Shown: piece by piece, positions 15,740 to 24,169 of the stretch
Layout: every line of letters begins with the position of its first letter
How positions within the stretch are numbered: the stretch's first letter is position 1
From: Bacillota bacterium
Lineage (GTDB): Bacteria > Bacillota > Clostridia > Tissierellales > Sedimentibacteraceae
Assembly: GCA_023453025.1 (NCBI GenBank)
Contig: JAEXUD010000065.1
Coordinates: forward strand, 1-36,890
DNA: 36,890 nt
Direction: 5' to 3'
Translations under genes and position numbers: made by a program
The notes under the pieces: generated by a model
What the model was told of the DNA's origin: nothing
What the model saw: only the letters and a program-made list of their open reading frames with translations
The model's database searches: none

Positions 15740-15774
15740 CCAAAATATTAAAAAAATATTAAAAATATCTTTCA

Positions 15775-15803
15775 TTTTGTCGAAATAATTGATAAGATAT
15801 AAT
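15775..15803 (+). promoter_or_regulatory. promoter of the kinase-like membrane protein
   Basis: Perfect TATAAT (15798-15803) with a weak TTTTGT (15775-15780) 17 bases upstream, 27 bases before the gene. Confidence 0.5.
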
Positions 15804-15830
15804 TGTATTATTATATAGGGAGGGCGGAAT

Positions 15831-17342
15831 ATGCATAATAATTATAAAATTATTCGTACTATATTTGAAAATGTATTCCAAAGAGTCTTGGAATGCAAGG
15901 ATAATGATACCGGTGATACATTTTACAGCAATATTATAACAAGCCAGAAGGTTATTAATCTTATAAATCTAGAGGAACTAAAAAATATCTCATCCAATGT
16001 TTTGGAATGCTATAATACAGAAGATCGCATATACATATATACAAAGCCCTTAAAACCTGAATTCAAAGGGCTGAGAGAACATATAGATAGTAATCTGACA
16101 TTGAAGCAGCAGTTTAAATTATCAGAAAGTGTTATTAATCTTGCTCAGAATATTTTTAATATGACAGATGTAGTACAACAAAAAGTCCTGGATTTAGACA
16201 GGCTTTATGTTGACTCAACCAATGAGGTTATTGTTGACTGCAACCTCATATTTGAACAGGAATATGACATAGCAGATAATGAAACCTACAAGAGACTAGG
16301 TAATATGATTCATTATATATTTTCAGGTTCAGAAATTATCGACTACAATATTTCTGATTCAATACCACCGGATATACTTAAAATTATTGTCAGATGCCTC
16401 ACTAGGGAATATATATTTCCAAAGGATGTGCTTGATGAAATGAAAAGCTCCCCTATATATGAAATGATATTTGGATTAGGTATTGACAGCATAAAAGAAA
16501 ATCCCGATGAATTTGCTGATGAAAAAATTGGAGAAGCTGTTAATGACAATATTCTTGAACAGCCTGCAACAAATGAAATGTTCGAGGAAGCTGCAGCAGA
16601 CATTTATCCTGAGGAAAGCCCGCCTGTTTACGATATTTATGTAAACGACAATAATAAGGATAAACCTGCTCAAATCAGAAGTGTATTTAATAGAAAGGAA
16701 ATTATTAGAGCAGCAATTTCCATTGCAATTGTCATACTTGTACTTTTAGCCGGAAACAAGTTAATAAAAAAATTCGGAAGTGAAGCAGCAAATTCAGATA
16801 ATTTACAAAATAATACACAAAACGAGGATTCAAACGGGCCTCCTTCTTCAGAAAGCCCTCCTGGAGATTCGGAAACAGAAATACAGCCTGATATTTCCGA
16901 TTCGACAGAAATGTATTTTAATGATGAGCTGCTGGACCGTGTTGGATATACAGGTAATAAAGCTGATATAGACAGCAATATTTACGTCGAAGGTAAAAAT
17001 TCACTGGTTGTTGCCAATGAAGGAGAAGAAAAAATTAAAGCATTGTTTGCAGTTGTTGATTTTAAAGATGAAAAATTCAGCTACATGCTGAAAAAGCAAA
17101 TAAGCATAGCAGCTAAAATGAAATCAGAAAGCGATTTAACTGCACAGGTAGTGCTTGAAGCTTATAAAAATGGAGCCCTTACATCTAATTTTCACACATC
17201 GGCTCAAATCTACAATGATATATGGTCCCAGTACACAATTCCTATAAACGTTACAGATGCGGATTCATTGAACATTTATATTGAATATGAAGGAATAAAT
17301 AAGGTATGGATAGATTCAATATACATAGATGTTATTAAATAA
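15831..17342 (+). CDS. membrane protein: pseudokinase-like domain, one TM helix, extracellular beta domain
   Basis: 503 residues, no assigned family. Residues 1-215 look like a degenerate protein-kinase fold: a segment at about 119-141 (VLDLDRLYVDS then EVIVDCNLIF) sits where a catalytic loop and DFG would be, but the His-Arg-Asp and DFG residues are absent. An acidic, Pro-rich linker follows (about 215-287), then one transmembrane helix (about 291-310) flanked by basic residues. The exterior part has a Ser/Pro/Asp/Asn spacer and a 140-residue beta-rich C-terminal domain (about 360-503) resembling carbohydrate-binding or jelly-roll modules. The start ATG follows GGAGGG. It has its own promoter and terminator, next to the ABC exporter. 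An inside-out or outside-in sensor role is inference; EssB-like pseudokinase-TM proteins are the nearest known architecture. Confidence 0.6.
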   Translation: MHNNYKIIRTIFENVFQRVLECKDNDTGDTFYSNIITSQKVINLINLEELKNISSNVLECYNTEDRIYIYTKPLKPEFKGLREHIDSNLTLKQQFKLSESVINLAQNIFNMTDVVQQKVLDLDRLYVDSTNEVIVDCNLIFEQEYDIADNETYKRLGNMIHYIFSGSEIIDYNISDSIPPDILKIIVRCLTREYIFPKDVLDEMKSSPIYEMIFGLGIDSIKENPDEFADEKIGEAVNDNILEQPATNEMFEEAAADIYPEESPPVYDIYVNDNNKDKPAQIRSVFNRKEIIRAAISIAIVILVLLAGNKLIKKFGSEAANSDNLQNNTQNEDSNGPPSSESPPGDSETEIQPDISDSTEMYFNDELLDRVGYTGNKADIDSNIYVEGKNSLVVANEGEEKIKALFAVVDFKDEKFSYMLKKQISIAAKMKSESDLTAQVVLEAYKNGALTSNFHTSAQIYNDIWSQYTIPINVTDADSLNIYIEYEGINKVWIDSIYIDVIK

Positions 17343-17348
17343 TATTGG

Positions 17349-17386
17349 GGACGGTATTTTGTAAAATTGAATGCCGTCCTTAAAAA
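17349..17386 (+). terminator. hairpin terminator after the kinase-like gene
   Basis: GGACGGTATT (17349-17358) pairs with AATGCCGTCC (17370-17379), one T-G pair, around an 11-base loop. The following tail is A/T-rich but has only a modest T-run. Confidence 0.6.
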
Positions 17387-17473
17387 TTTTCGGAAAAAAT
17401 TATTTTAAAAATAGAACTTTTTACTTTTTTTTACGTCTAAGGATATGGATGGTTCTTTTTAAAGAGGTGTAAT

Positions 17474-18175
17474 ATGGAAATAATAAAAATGGAGAATATC
17501 TCCAAGCTTTATAAATCTGGACAAATACAGGTTGAAGCATTAAAAAATGTATCATTTTTAATTAAAGAAAAGGAATTTGTATCAATAATGGGGCCTTCCG
17601 GCTCAGGTAAATCCACACTGCTTAATGTCATAGGATGCTTGGATCATGCAACAGACGGCACATATGAGCTTTCGGGTAATTTGGTGAATAAATTGAATGA
17701 TTCCAAAATGTCAGAAGTAAGAAATATATTTATAGGCTTTGTATTTCAAAATTTTCATTTGCTGCCCAGAATGAATGCAATAAAGAATGTTGAGATACCT
17801 CTTATTTATAGAGGTATGAATGCGAAAAAAAGGCGTGAACTTGCAGAAATTGCATTGGAGCAGGTAGGTTTAAAGGACAGGATGCACCATCTGCCTTCTC
17901 AAATGTCCGGCGGTCAGCAGCAAAGAGTCGCAATAGCCAGAGCTTTGGTGGGCAACCCTTCTATTATTTTGGCAGATGAGCCTACAGGAGCTCTTGACAC
18001 AAAGACCGGTGATTTAATAATGGAATTATTTGTAGAATTAAATCAAAAAAAATCTATGACAATTGTACAGGTAACACATGAAGAAGAAATTGCCGAATAC
18101 GGCAGCAGAATTATTAGATTGGTAGATGGAGAAATAGTATCAGATGAAAGCAGCGGAGGTAAAGTAAATGTATAA
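17474..18175 (+). CDS. ABC exporter ATP-binding subunit (MacB/LolD type)
   Basis: 233 residues. Walker A GPSGSGKST (40-48), Q-loop FQNFHLLP, signature MSGGQ (144-148), Walker B IILADEP (164-170) and the H-loop His in VTHEEE are all intact. The sequence belongs to the LolD/MacB/FtsE group that pairs with FtsX-like permeases. Start ATG 17474 follows AGAGGTG. It is the first gene of a three-gene operon and overlaps the adaptor gene by 8 bases. It energises the exporter made with the next two genes; the substrate is unknown (peptides, antibiotics or lipids are usual for this group). Confidence 0.93.
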   Translation: MEIIKMENISKLYKSGQIQVEALKNVSFLIKEKEFVSIMGPSGSGKSTLLNVIGCLDHATDGTYELSGNLVNKLNDSKMSEVRNIFIGFVFQNFHLLPRMNAIKNVEIPLIYRGMNAKKRRELAEIALEQVGLKDRMHHLPSQMSGGQQQRVAIARALVGNPSIILADEPTGALDTKTGDLIMELFVELNQKKSMTIVQVTHEEEIAEYGSRIIRLVDGEIVSDESSGGKVNV

Positions 18176-19958
18176 AAAAATAATTTCTATAGTAGTTGTA
18201 TTAGCAATAGTATTTTTAGGAGGTATTTTTACTGCCAAGCTATTGGCTCCAGATTCTTCACAAGTTTCTACGGGACCGAGATATTCTACAAAGCCGGTGG
18301 AAAAAGGAGATATCGTACAAGGTGTTAATCTTACAGGGCAGTTAAACGGAAATTGGGGCGGCTCAATTACAGCACCCAAGCCCGAGGGAGTTACTGATTC
18401 AAACGGGTCACCTGTAAGTGTTTCATACACTGTTGAAGAGGTATTTGTGAGCCCGAATCAAATGATAAAAAAGGGTGATAATTTAGTCAGACTATCTGCT
18501 TCTAATTTAGGAGATATATTGGATGATTTGACGAAGAGCATACAGAAAAAGCAGGAAGATATACAGGAAAAAAATGAAGCCATACAAAAAAGCATCAGTG
18601 ATCTGGGTAAGAAGATAAACAGGGACATAACCAATATTAATCAAGTCAATGCAAGTGACGGCATTGTTATCAGTGCACCTATACGGGGAAGGCTTCTTGA
18701 TTTTACAATTGAAGAAGGCGACAGAGTTGAGAATGCTTTAGTAGGAACAATTGTTGATGACAGTAAGGTTAAAATTTCTTTTAAGGTTAATACATACGAA
18801 TATGAAAATTTACAGATAGGTCAGAATGTTATGCTGCAGTTCAGAAAACCATTGGAAGGCGGAGGTTCTCAGACTGCTTTTGACGGCTTTTATATGGGAA
18901 AGATAACCAAGCTTAATTCTAATCCTGTACCAAACTCGGACAGCCTGACATACGTACATAACGGGGAAATAGAAGCTGATAATCCGGGACTTGTTCAAAA
19001 AGGCATGCTTGCAGGAATTTACACAGAAAGCAACGGATTCCCGGCAACAGGATTTGCATATAACGGAACTGTAATTTCATATGTCAATGAAAAGAAGGTT
19101 TATACAACTCTTTATTCTTCCAATGACGACACAACTATTATTGCTACCGAAGTCCCTGTTAATGCCAATGAATTTGTAGAAGAAGGAGATATATTGGTAC
19201 GAATTGCAGGAAACGATGTGGCAGAATCAATACAGCAGGACATAGATGCTATTAACACAAAATACAAGGAAATTGATGACATAAATGATGAAATTGAAAA
19301 TATATACGAGAAAATAGACAAGGTTTCGGAACTTACCACCAAGCTTATGGTAACAGCTCCTGGAGACGGAATGGTTTCGTATGTAAATTATAATGTGGGT
19401 GATACCATACAGGCATCTGAATCAAGCGACCAGTGGTCACTGCAATTAATGGATATGTACAATACAAATGAAATGTATATATACACCAATGTGTCAGACC
19501 TGGATGTTCTTTATATAAGACAGGATGCTCCTGTGGATGTTACGGTGGATGCGCTTCCGGGTGAAAAATTCGAAGGTACTGTAATGAGATTTGATCAATA
19601 TACAGACAGAGACGGCAAGACTGTTTATAACGTTCAAATAAGAGTCGAAGGAAGAGAAGGGCTGAGACCGGGTATGAATACAAATTGCTTTGTTAATTCT
19701 GGAGAGGCATTTGATACGCTTCTTGTGCCTATTGAAGCCGTATTTGAAGAAAATGGAATACAAAAGGTTGAAATATTAACTGAAAATAATGAGCCTGAGG
19801 TTGTTGAAATAGAAGTAGGCTTAATGAATAACAAATATGTTGAGGTTTTAAGCGGTTTGGAAGAAGGACAGCTCGTTGTTACAGGCAGCACCAAGGATTT
19901 GATGCCGAGCCAGTCCGTGCCGGAGAATGATTCGCTGTTACCAAGTACAAATCAATAA
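18168..19958 (+). CDS. HlyD/MacA-type adaptor (membrane fusion protein), enlarged
   Basis: 596 residues, clearly longer than the 350-400 usual for MacA. It begins with a transmembrane anchor (about 4-24). It then seems to contain two successive barrel-sandwich/hairpin units: the first around 40-240 with a coiled coil (QKKQEDIQEKNEAIQK, about 125-160) and a second half-motif APIRGRLLDFTIEEGDRV; the second around 290-440 with another coil (DAINTKYKEIDDIND) and APGDGMVSYVNYNVGDTI. A beta-barrel and a membrane-proximal domain follow (LRPGMNTNCFV, LLVPIEAVFEENG). GGAGG lies 7 bases before the ATG. In Gram-positives such adaptors assist a MacB-like pump on the outer face of the membrane. The doubling is a reading of the motifs, not an alignment. 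Confidence 0.85.
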   Translation: MYKKIISIVVVLAIVFLGGIFTAKLLAPDSSQVSTGPRYSTKPVEKGDIVQGVNLTGQLNGNWGGSITAPKPEGVTDSNGSPVSVSYTVEEVFVSPNQMIKKGDNLVRLSASNLGDILDDLTKSIQKKQEDIQEKNEAIQKSISDLGKKINRDITNINQVNASDGIVISAPIRGRLLDFTIEEGDRVENALVGTIVDDSKVKISFKVNTYEYENLQIGQNVMLQFRKPLEGGGSQTAFDGFYMGKITKLNSNPVPNSDSLTYVHNGEIEADNPGLVQKGMLAGIYTESNGFPATGFAYNGTVISYVNEKKVYTTLYSSNDDTTIIATEVPVNANEFVEEGDILVRIAGNDVAESIQQDIDAINTKYKEIDDINDEIENIYEKIDKVSELTTKLMVTAPGDGMVSYVNYNVGDTIQASESSDQWSLQLMDMYNTNEMYIYTNVSDLDVLYIRQDAPVDVTVDALPGEKFEGTVMRFDQYTDRDGKTVYNVQIRVEGREGLRPGMNTNCFVNSGEAFDTLLVPIEAVFEENGIQKVEILTENNEPEVVEIEVGLMNNKYVEVLSGLEEGQLVVTGSTKDLMPSQSVPENDSLLPSTNQ

Positions 19959-19970
19959 GGAGTGATGACA

Positions 19971-21311
19971 ATGCAAGATAAAGGAAAAATTTCATCTCTT
20001 CTTGTAAGGTTGAAGTTTTCTGCCTTGATGGCATTTGACGGCATAAAGTCCAATTTGCTGAGAACATTTCTTACTGTACTTGGTATATCAATTGGAGTTG
20101 CGGCTGTTATTAGCCTTATGGGCATTGGCGAAGGGGCAAGAAGGTCTATAGTTTCTCAATTTGAAAGCCTCGGAGAGAATGTTATAGTAATTAAATCGAA
20201 TGCTGAAAATGTTACTTTTGAATCCGAGGAGGCTGAAGAAATACCGGAGAGGGTTACGGGAATTGAATATGCAACACCTGTTGTTTATACCGAAGAAACA
20301 CCTGTAAGGTGGAGAAGAGATGAAAGCAAAATGAATATTGTAGGGGTAAATCAGAATTACCCCGAAATAAAGGACCATCCGGTTATGACGGGCAACTTCT
20401 TTACATCTCTGCATGTGAAGCAGAGATCTCCTGTTGCAGTATTAGGCTACAACGTAGCCAATAATTTGTTAAACGGAAGAAGTCCTGTCGGACAGTCAAT
20501 TAAAATAAACGGTATAAATTATCTTATAGTAGGAGTGCTTTCTGAAAAGGGAGAGGGCAAAGGCGATGGCATTGATGATAAAATAGTTATACCATATACA
20601 TCTGCCATGAAAATCGCAAATACAAAAGAAATTTTGGAAATTTGGGCAAAATCCAACAGTGCCGAAGATGCGGAACTTGCAATGGTTCAGCTTGGGAGGA
20701 TTTACAAACGAAAGGTCGGGATGGGCAATGATATACGTCCTGATAACGGCCAGGGGCAAGAGGGTCAAAGCGGTGGGGAAGCAGTTGTGGAAGAACCTGC
20801 TGAACCTATGCCGGAGCCTGGAATGGAAACTCCTGAAAAAGATGAGAATGTGTTTGAAAAGGGAGAAGAGCCGCTTACTATTACAAGCTTGAACAACCTT
20901 GTTAAAGAAGCTGATCAGGCAAACCGAATAATGACAGTATTGCTTGGCGGGATAGCAGCAGTTTCTCTGCTGGTAGGAGGTATCGGAATTATGAATATAA
21001 TGCTCGTTGCAGTTACTGAAAGAACCAGTGAAATAGGAGTAAGAAGAGCATTAGGAGCAAAAAAAGAGGACCTTCTTATTCAGTTTTTACTTGAAGCTGT
21101 CTATGTAAGCATAATAGGATGCATCGCAGGTCTTGTAATTGGTGCGTGGGCTGTGCATATTGTTTCCAACTATGGTCTTGCTGCCGTAGTTAGCTTCGAT
21201 TCAGTAAAAATTGCAGTGTTTGTTGCCTTGTCATCCGGTTTATTATTTGGTGTGTACCCTGCAATCAATGCATCAAGTCTGACACCTGTTGAAGCTTTAA
21301 AAAGACAATAG
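19971..21311 (+). CDS. MacB/FtsX-type ABC permease
   Basis: 446 residues. The topology is MacB-like: one N-terminal helix (LRTFLTVLGISIGVAAVISLMG), a large extracellular MacB_PCD domain, then three C-terminal helices (TVLLGGIAAVSLLVGGIGIMNIMLV, a central one and a last one). The cytoplasmic signature ERTSEIGVRRALGA and the final PVEALKRQ are diagnostic. The extracellular domain carries a Pro/Glu/Gly-rich insertion (about 263-300, PAEPMPEPGM). The start is placed at ATG 19971, 8 bases after AAGGAG; GTG 19962 and ATG 19965 lie too close to the same site. It is the last gene of the exporter operon. Confidence 0.92.
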   Translation: MQDKGKISSLLVRLKFSALMAFDGIKSNLLRTFLTVLGISIGVAAVISLMGIGEGARRSIVSQFESLGENVIVIKSNAENVTFESEEAEEIPERVTGIEYATPVVYTEETPVRWRRDESKMNIVGVNQNYPEIKDHPVMTGNFFTSLHVKQRSPVAVLGYNVANNLLNGRSPVGQSIKINGINYLIVGVLSEKGEGKGDGIDDKIVIPYTSAMKIANTKEILEIWAKSNSAEDAELAMVQLGRIYKRKVGMGNDIRPDNGQGQEGQSGGEAVVEEPAEPMPEPGMETPEKDENVFEKGEEPLTITSLNNLVKEADQANRIMTVLLGGIAAVSLLVGGIGIMNIMLVAVTERTSEIGVRRALGAKKEDLLIQFLLEAVYVSIIGCIAGLVIGAWAVHIVSNYGLAAVVSFDSVKIAVFVALSSGLLFGVYPAINASSLTPVEALKRQ

Positions 21312-21317
21312 TAATTT

Positions 21318-21346
21318 AGAGGTTTTGATTCCAAAACCTCTTTTAA
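21318..21346 (+). terminator. terminator of the ABC exporter operon
   Basis: AGAGGTTTT (21318-21326) and AAAACCTCT (21333-21341) form a perfect 9-bp stem, loop GATTCC, followed by TTTT. Confidence 0.85.
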
Positions 21347-21411
21347 ATTATGTGAAAATATTATATAATAGGTTAACAGTTACAATTAATAAAAGAGAAA
21401 GGAATGATATA

Positions 21412-22470
21412 ATGATTTTTACTGCAAACTTAAATGCGGAAACATTGATAAAAGCTTTTTTTATTCTTATAGCAATAATGATGTTTCGTCACTTTATAAC
21501 AAACATCATTATAAAAATTATTAAAAATCTAACTAAAAAGTACAGTTTAAAAAATATTGCTATGATAATTGATTCAATTGAAAAGCCGCTTTTGAATTTT
21601 TTTACATATTCAGCCATTTATCTGGCATTGCTGGTTTTCCCGTTCAATGCATTGATATATTTATTTATAAGCAGAGTTTATAGAACTTGCATTATTATAA
21701 CCGTTACACAATGCCTGCTGGGAATTGTAAATGCATACTCATTAGTTATATCAAGCGGCTATGCTCAGGAATTTAAGGATGGAAAGACTCTGGTGTCAAA
21801 AACAATGTTTCCTCTTTTATCCAAGCTTATTAAATCTATAATTGTTATTATTGCAATTGTCGCAATAGCAGTTGAATTTGATTTCAAGCAATTATCAAGC
21901 ATACTTGCAGGGCTGGGAATTGGGGGGGCGGCACTTGCTCTTGCATCACAGGATTTAATAAAAAACTTTTTTGGAGGTTTTGTTATTCTGACTGATAAAT
22001 CATTCAGCGTTGGGGATTGGATTAAAATTGATTCCTTTGAAGGCACGGTAGAAGAGCTTGGACTTAGAAGCACAAAGGTGAGGACAATTGATAAGGAGCT
22101 TGTAATTGTTCCAAATTCAAGATTTGCCGACAGAGAAGTTATAAACTACAGTATAAGAGAAAACAGAAGAGCTAACTTTACATTAGGAGCCGTTTATGGA
22201 ACTTCTTCCGAAAAAATGAAGAGTACAATAATCAGAATAAAAGAAATGCTGGACTCACACCCTATGGTAAAAGAAAATTCAGCTTTGGTTAAGTTTTCTA
22301 ATTTTGGCTCAAGCTCATTAGATATATATGTGCAATATTTAACAAATACAGCTAATTACATTGAATTCATGGATATTAAGAATGATATTAATTTTAAAAT
22401 AATGGATATTTTCAATGAGGAAGGCGTTGAGTTTGCTTTTCCTACAATGAGTGTATATATGAACAAATAG
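21412..22470 (+). CDS. MscS-family mechanosensitive channel
   Basis: 352-residue small-conductance mechanosensitive channel homologue that releases solutes at hypo-osmotic shock. There are four predicted helices, the last pore-lining one with small residues (ILAGLGIGGAALALASQDLIKNFFGG), then the MscS beta domain signature SVGDWIKIDSFEGTVEELGLRSTKVRT and IVPNSRFADREVINYS. The start at ATG 21412 follows AAAGGA by 9 bases; an upstream in-frame TTG lies inside the preceding terminator. It is monocistronic and similar in size to the YggB/YkuT-like proteins of Firmicutes. Confidence 0.93.
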   Translation: MIFTANLNAETLIKAFFILIAIMMFRHFITNIIIKIIKNLTKKYSLKNIAMIIDSIEKPLLNFFTYSAIYLALLVFPFNALIYLFISRVYRTCIIITVTQCLLGIVNAYSLVISSGYAQEFKDGKTLVSKTMFPLLSKLIKSIIVIIAIVAIAVEFDFKQLSSILAGLGIGGAALALASQDLIKNFFGGFVILTDKSFSVGDWIKIDSFEGTVEELGLRSTKVRTIDKELVIVPNSRFADREVINYSIRENRRANFTLGAVYGTSSEKMKSTIIRIKEMLDSHPMVKENSALVKFSNFGSSSLDIYVQYLTNTANYIEFMDIKNDINFKIMDIFNEEGVEFAFPTMSVYMNK

Positions 22471-22480
22471 TTTGATAAAT

Positions 22481-22510
22481 TTGTATAACAACACCAAAGT
22501 TTGGTAAAAT
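22481..22510 (+). promoter_or_regulatory. promoter with palindrome for the thioesterase gene
   Basis: TTGTAT (22481-22486), 18-base spacer, TAAAAT (22505-22510). The perfect palindrome ACCAAA-G-TTTGGT (22493-22505) touches the -10 and may be an operator. Confidence 0.45.
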
Positions 22511-22528
22511 AAGATAAGGATGGATATT

Positions 22529-22912
22529 ATGGAATTTAATTTAAAAATTGGTCTGAAACATACGGAAGAAAAAACAGTTTTACTTAATGATACAGCTAAA
22601 GTATTTGGCAGTGGAGCAGCAGAAGTATTTGCTACACCGATGATGATAGGTCTGATGGAGTCGGCTTCAATGAATACAGTAAGCCCTTATTTGCCTGAAG
22701 GATACTCTACAGTTGGAATTAGTGTAAATATAAAGCATATGAGTGCAACAGCCGTAGGGAAAAAGGTTTGGGCTGATGCTGAGCTGATAGACATAGACCG
22801 CAAGAAACTTGTCTTTAAGGTGGATGCCTTTGATGAGGATAAGAAAATCGGGGAAGGAACACATGAAAGATTTATAATCGATGAAAAAAAATTCATGGAC
22901 AATTTAAAATAA
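22529..22912 (+). CDS. hotdog-fold thioesterase, FlK-like
   Basis: 127 residues of the single-domain hotdog group related to fluoroacetyl-CoA thioesterase FlK. Residues aligning with the FlK catalytic set are Thr36 (VFATP), Glu44 (GLMESAS) and His70 (VNIKHMSAT). The start at ATG 22529 is preferred because AAGGA is 8 bases upstream; an ATG at 22520 abuts it. The family is common in clostridia as short-chain acyl-CoA thioesterases of unknown physiological substrate; fluoroacetate activity should not be assumed. The gene stands alone between mscS and nrdR with its own promoter. Confidence 0.85.
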   Translation: MEFNLKIGLKHTEEKTVLLNDTAKVFGSGAAEVFATPMMIGLMESASMNTVSPYLPEGYSTVGISVNIKHMSATAVGKKVWADAELIDIDRKKLVFKVDAFDEDKKIGEGTHERFIIDEKKFMDNLK

Positions 22913-22922
22913 TATTTTTTTG

Positions 22923-22951
22923 TTTACTTTGTGTTATTTATTTAGTAAAAT
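22923..22951 (+). promoter_or_regulatory. promoter of nrdR
   Basis: TTTACT (22923-22928), 17-base spacer, TAAAAT (22946-22951), 18 bases before the nrdR start. Confidence 0.6.
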
Positions 22952-22969
22952 CAAAAAAAGGAGGATATT

Positions 22970-23431
22970 ATGAAATGTCCAAAATGTAACCATTCAGAAA
23001 GCAAGGTTGTAGATACAAGACCTACTGATGACGGTATTAGAATAAGGCGACGAAGAGAATGTATGGAATGCGGCTATAGATTTACAACTTATGAAAAAAT
23101 TGAGGAAACCCAAATTGTTGTAATAAAAAAAGATGGCACAAGACAAGGCTACAATAGAGATAAAATTATTAATGGCCTTATAAGGGCATGTGATAAACGT
23201 TCCGTAAGCCTGAATGAAATAGAAAATATTGCTGATAAGGTAGAAAAACAGTTATTAAACACATTCCAAAATGAAGTGTCTACAGAGGTTATTGGTGAAT
23301 TAGTTATGAATGAGCTTCAAGGAGTAGACGATGTTGCTTATGTAAGGTTTGCTTCTGTTTATAGAAAATTTAAGGATATTAATACCTTTATGGACGAATT
23401 GAATAAAATACTCAATGAAAGAAAAAAATAA
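22970..23431 (+). CDS. nrdR: transcriptional repressor NrdR
   Basis: 153 residues. An N-terminal zinc ribbon (Cys3, Cys6, Cys31, Cys34) is followed by an ATP-cone domain (about 46-140, with KKDGTRQGYNRDKIINGL). NrdR senses ATP/dATP and represses ribonucleotide reductase genes by binding NrdR boxes. Length and motifs are canonical. ATG 22970 follows AAGGAGG. The next gene, a DUF4241 protein, starts 15 bases later and is probably cotranscribed. No nrd gene lies in the window. Confidence 0.97.
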   Translation: MKCPKCNHSESKVVDTRPTDDGIRIRRRRECMECGYRFTTYEKIEETQIVVIKKDGTRQGYNRDKIINGLIRACDKRSVSLNEIENIADKVEKQLLNTFQNEVSTEVIGELVMNELQGVDDVAYVRFASVYRKFKDINTFMDELNKILNERKK

Positions 23432-23446
23432 TTGAAGGAGCATAAT

Positions 23447-24079
23447 ATGTATATAAATTATGATGTGCTTAATATAACAAATGGTAACACTAAAATGATA
23501 GATACAGAATTTGGAAGAATGCTGATAGAAAAAATCCAAGCAGGAAAATTAAAGCTGTCAACGGGCAGGATAATTGCCGCAGATCCTATTTTGATGTATG
23601 ATGACGAGAGTTATTCAGAAAGTGTTAAGCCCGGAACATATGATGTGTACATATATGTTGGAAAGACTGAGAATAGAAAGAAACAAACTGTTGCGGCAGA
23701 ATTAAGATTCAGTGAAGACAATCCGGTGAAATGGGAAATGGCACTGTTAAAAGGTGAATCGTCCAGGGGATTTGCTCATGATGAATTTATGGGCTATGAG
23801 GTTGAAAATGGACTGGGATGCTTCATGGATGAATCAGTTATGGGTATTTTGGATGTTATGAGCGAAGACGAGCTTGATAAATTTGAAAAAAATGTGAGGA
23901 AAGAAGTTAGAAAAAACGAATGTTCATGCGCTGAAATAATAATAGACAAAAAGAACGGAAGCAATATCGTAATTTTTGCAAGCGGATGGAATAATGGAAC
24001 ATTTCCAACCTACTATGGCTTTGATAAAAATAACAAGCTTGCAAGACTGGTTACAGATTTTATGGTAATAGAAAAGTAA
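23447..24079 (+). CDS. DUF4241 protein
   Basis: 210 residues with the DUF4241 layout: an early GRIIAADPI-type motif (STGRIIAADPILM, about 39-51), a central strand-rich part, and the C-terminal signature VIFASGWNNGTFPTYYGFD ending in LVTDFMVIE. The start is ATG 23447, 7 bases after GGAG; a TTG at 23432 would include the Shine-Dalgarno. It probably sits in the nrdR transcript. No function is established; the family often appears among small soluble proteins of defence- or toxin-like neighbourhoods, but nothing here supports that. Confidence 0.75.
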   Translation: MYINYDVLNITNGNTKMIDTEFGRMLIEKIQAGKLKLSTGRIIAADPILMYDDESYSESVKPGTYDVYIYVGKTENRKKQTVAAELRFSEDNPVKWEMALLKGESSRGFAHDEFMGYEVENGLGCFMDESVMGILDVMSEDELDKFEKNVRKEVRKNECSCAEIIIDKKNGSNIVIFASGWNNGTFPTYYGFDKNNKLARLVTDFMVIEK

Positions 24080-24142
24080 GCAGACGACCCAAATCTATGA
24101 TTTGGTGTCAGTCGCTTATCCTGAGCAGCAGCGAAAGATCTC
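24080..24142. repeat. hairpin plus degenerate dispersed-repeat-like sequence between convergent genes
   Basis: CCAAATC-TAT-GATTTGG (24089-24105) is a perfect 7-bp stem extended imperfectly by GACGAC/GTCAGTCGC. Next to it, ATCCTGAGCAGCAGCGAAAG followed by ATCTC (24118-24142) resembles the dispersed CATTCTGAGCGAAGCGAAGAATCTC-like repeat seen in many bacterial genomes. It lies between the convergent DUF4241 and corA genes and may also stop transcription. Confidence 0.35.
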
Positions 24143-24169
24143 ACAAAAGGTCCTGATGCAACGCTATTA

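Noticed and set aside
21325..21411. Longer MscS start at TTG 21325
   Set aside because: It lies in the loop of the exporter terminator and lacks an SD; ATG 21412 has one.
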